Below, piece by piece: positions 14,163 to 15,642 of a DNA stretch of 15,642 bases. Both the position numbers and the translations under genes were made by a program. Origin of the DNA: SIG575 sp964507395 (GTDB lineage: Bacteria > Bacillota > Clostridia > Oscillospirales > Acutalibacteraceae); NCBI GenBank assembly GCA_964507395.1, contig CAZDQE010000054.1, forward strand, positions 1-15,642, given 5' to 3'. Every line of letters starts with the position of its first letter. Within the stretch, counting starts at the first letter, position 1. The notes beneath the pieces are model-generated. The model did not search any database, was not told where the DNA came from, and saw nothing but the letters and a program-made list of their open reading frames with translations.

Positions 14163-15446
14163 TTATTTTACATCGTTCGAATCGAAGATGTCGCCGCATT
14201 CGGGACAGAATTTAGGCGGATTTTTCGGGTCTTCAGGTGTCCAGCCGCATTTATCGCATCTGTAGAGGGGCTCTCCTGCAGGTTTTGGTGAGCCGCATTC
14301 AGCACAGAACCTGCCCTGATTGAGCGTACCGCATGAGCATTTCCAGCCTGCCTGTGATTTTCCGCATTCAGTACAGAATTTGCCTGTGTTCACCGCACCG
14401 CATGAGCATTTCCAGCCATTCTGCTGAGGTGCCTGCTGCTGTCCCATTGCGAAAAGATTCTGTGCATTTACGCCGCCTGTACTCTGAGCAAAGCCCATAC
14501 CCATAAAGCCTGTCATTGCACCTGCATCGTTATTTGCCGCATCCTGCATGGCCTGTGCCTGTGCACCGACAAGATGTGCTGCTGCCATTGTGGGATCGCG
14601 CATTACAGCATTTCTTTGAAGCTGTTTGATCATGTCTTCGTCTTCTTTTGGTGCGGTTACTGAATTTACACCGAATGACCACACCTTGATACCGCGCATT
14701 TCTGTCCATTTTTTAGACAGAACTTCATTGAGTGCATCGGCAAGCTCACTTGCGTGACCGGGAAGGGCACTGTAGCGGATACCCATTTCAGAAATTTTTG
14801 CAAATGCAGGCTGAAGAGCAGTCATAAGCTCTGATTTGAGCTGAGAATCAATCTCGCTTCTTGTGTACTCATCCTCAACATTACCGCAGACATTTGTATA
14901 GAACATAATGGGGTCTACGATCTTATATGAGAATTCACCGTTACAGCGGATCGCAATATCAATATCAAGACCGATATTTCTGTCAACAACTCTGAAAGGA
15001 ACAGGGTTAACTGTACCGTATTTATTGCCCAATATTTCTTTTGTATTGAAATAATAAACTCTCTGGTCCTTGGGAGCTTCACCGCCGAAGGTGAAACGCT
15101 TACCGATTTCAGCAAAATTCTTTTTGATGTTTTCGCCGTTCAGACCGCCGTACATGAGCGTAGGCTCTGTTGATGAATCATAAAGAAATTCACCGGGCTC
15201 TGCACAAAGCTCTGCAATCTTGCCCTGCTCGACGATAATCATACACTGACCGTCAGCAACTGCTACAATTGAGCCGTTTGAAATAATGTTTTCGTTTCCT
15301 TTTGTATTTGAGCTTCTTTTTGAGGTTCTTTTTATGCCCTTTGTTACAAGAACGTCTGCATCAAGTGCATCACAGTAAAAATATTCGCGCCACTGGTCTG
15401 CAAGCACTCCGCCTAAGGCTCCTGCACCGGCTTTAAGTAATCCCAT
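14163..15446 (-). CDS. SPFH-domain protein with three C-terminal zinc ribbons, YdjI-like
   Basis: I start this at ATG 15446 (MGLLKAGAGALGG, 427 aa), seven bases after AAGGAG; the ATG six bases upstream would be almost on top of that site. An N-terminal Gly/Ala segment precedes an SPFH/band-7 domain (about 20-290) of the COG4260/YdjI type: IISNGSIVAVADGQCMIIVEQGKI, PGEFLYDSSTEPTLMYGG, RVYYFNTKEILGNKYGT, VWSFGVNSVTAPKEDE. A Met/Ala/Gln-rich linker leads to three Cys4 zinc ribbons from about 346 to 420 (CSCG...CTECG, CSCG...CAECG, CDKC...CPECG). SPFH proteins scaffold membrane microdomains, and YdjI cooperates with PspA in B. subtilis. It is first in the three-gene operon, behind a promoter with a built-in inverted repeat. 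At about 427 aa it is longer than YdjI (roughly 320), mainly through the zinc ribbons. Confidence 0.94.
   Translation of the reverse strand: MGLLKAGAGALGGVLADQWREYFYCDALDADVLVTKGIKRTSKRSSNTKGNENIISNGSIVAVADGQCMIIVEQGKIAELCAEPGEFLYDSSTEPTLMYGGLNGENIKKNFAEIGKRFTFGGEAPKDQRVYYFNTKEILGNKYGTVNPVPFRVVDRNIGLDIDIAIRCNGEFSYKIVDPIMFYTNVCGNVEDEYTRSEIDSQLKSELMTALQPAFAKISEMGIRYSALPGHASELADALNEVLSKKWTEMRGIKVWSFGVNSVTAPKEDEDMIKQLQRNAVMRDPTMAAAHLVGAQAQAMQDAANNDAGAMTGFMGMGFAQSTGGVNAQNLFAMGQQQAPQQNGWKCSCGAVNTGKFCTECGKSQAGWKCSCGTLNQGRFCAECGSPKPAGEPLYRCDKCGWTPEDPKNPPKFCPECGDIFDSNDVK
14328..14417 (-). repeat. Direct repeat encoding duplicated zinc ribbon
   Basis: The 21 bases at 14328-14348 recur exactly at 14397-14417, an offset of 69 bases or 23 codons in the same frame (core GCATGAGCATTTCCAGCC). 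They encode the GWKCSCG starts of the first two zinc ribbons of the SPFH protein. The exact nucleotide match suggests a recent tandem duplication or ongoing gene conversion between the two modules. Confidence 0.85.
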
Positions 15447-15483
15447 AATCATTCTCCTTTATAAAAATATTTTTACAAGTTAA

Positions 15484-15512
15484 TTTTATCACGCGAATGT
15501 GATAATTGCAAC
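15484..15512 (-). promoter_or_regulatory. Sigma-A promoter of the SPFH/zinc-ribbon/TPM operon
   Basis: TTGCAA (15512-15507) and TAAAAT (15489-15484) on the minus strand are 17 bases apart. The predicted start is near 15477, giving a leader of about 30 bases before the ATG at 15446. There is no -24/-12 sigma-54 pattern, unlike E. coli psp. Confidence 0.8.
15487..15506. promoter_or_regulatory. Candidate operator: TTATCAC-N6-GTGATAA
   Basis: A perfect 7-bp inverted repeat (TTATCAC at 15487-15493, GTGATAA at 15500-15506, six bases between) fills the spacer and part of the -10 box of the SPFH-operon promoter and abuts the -35 box. Two-fold symmetry and placement suggest a dimeric repressor site. 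The regulator is unknown; the divergent gene starting at 15592 could encode it. Confidence 0.6.
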
Positions 15513-15535
15513 AATAAATCATTACAACCATAATA
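15507..15535 (+). promoter_or_regulatory. Candidate divergent promoter for the plus-strand gene
   Basis: TTGCAA (15507-15512) is its own reverse complement, so it can serve as -35 for both strands. On the plus strand it is followed after 17 bases by CATAAT (15530-15535), with a predicted start near 15542 and about 50 bases of leader. A second candidate, TTTACA (15543-15548) with TAAAAT (15566-15571), also has 17-bp spacing but would leave almost no leader. The DNA is very AT-rich, so chance matches are possible. Confidence 0.5.
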
Positions 15536-15591
15536 AAAAATATTTACAAAATTATAAATAAATGATAAAATTATACCCGAGGTGATTTAGC

Positions 15592-15642
15592 GTGAAAGAA
15601 ACAAACAACTCACCACCCAAAAAGCATAAGGAAAATACCCTG
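15592..15642 (+). CDS. 5' end of a plus-strand gene, cut by the window edge
   Basis: A GTG at 15592 preceded by GAGGTG at normal spacing opens a frame that stays open for 17 codons to the edge (MKETNNSPPKKHKENTL). The fragment is hydrophilic and Lys/Pro/Asn-rich, with nothing to identify a family. It is divergent from the SPFH operon, so it may be its regulator or an unrelated gene; the N-terminal residues shown contain no helix-turn-helix or membrane segment. Confidence 0.55.
   Translation, partial: MKETNNSPPKKHKENTL

Noticed and set aside
1..15642. CRISPR array, phage, toxin-antitoxin or defence locus
   Set aside because: No regularly spaced repeats, integrase, capsid, nuclease or toxin-like gene is present; apart from the repeat-bounded gap the window is housekeeping, transport and envelope genes.

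Overview
The window reads as chromosomal DNA of a low-to-moderate GC Firmicute, most likely a gut-type Clostridia member (Oscillospiraceae/Ruminococcus-like; lineage inferred from gene content and style, not from a marker search). Supporting signs are a canonical T-box ahead of pheST, an IreB-family regulator, strong AGGAGG-type ribosome sites, TTG and GTG starts, and sigma-A promoters with 17-bp spacers. Every complete gene is on the minus strand, so the natural reading direction is from high to low coordinates. Only a short 5' fragment at the extreme right runs on the plus strand.

Right end (15.6-12.1 kb): a probable three-gene envelope-stress operon encodes an SPFH-domain protein with C-terminal zinc ribbons, a double-zinc-ribbon protein with a C-terminal membrane helix, and a secreted/membrane TPM-domain protein with a Gly-rich tail. 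The set corresponds to Bacillus subtilis YdjI, YdjG and YdjH, which work with PspA. No pspA lies in the window. The operon is read from a promoter carrying a perfect 7-bp inverted repeat, and its palindromic -35 hexamer appears to be shared with a divergent plus-strand promoter.

Middle: a 520-bp gene-free stretch (11614-12133) holds the strong potABCD promoter, a small hairpin, and a 252-bp MITE-like element bounded by about 40-bp imperfect inverted repeats and containing a long bidirectional terminator-like hairpin. Then comes a potA-potB-potC-potD polyamine ABC transporter operon. Its binding protein appears to be held on the membrane by a C-terminal helix rather than a lipid. An EamA/DMT-family exporter gene follows, separated from potD by two overlapping, mutually exclusive hairpins.

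Left half: pheS-pheT (phenylalanyl-tRNA synthetase) is controlled by a full T-box leader with a UUC (Phe) specifier, the AGGGTGGTACCGCG antiterminator element and an intrinsic terminator. A separate promoter drives ireB, which is followed by an unrecognised 103-aa gene and, past a hairpin, by a large gene truncated by the window edge. That last protein joins a beta-propeller resembling the two-component-regulator propeller to an alpha/alpha-toroid, glycosidase-like region and lacks a signal peptide. I regard it, the repeat-bounded element and the SPFH promoter architecture as the least ordinary parts. The rest is well-understood housekeeping and transport. I see no CRISPR array, tRNA, rRNA, phage or defence system.
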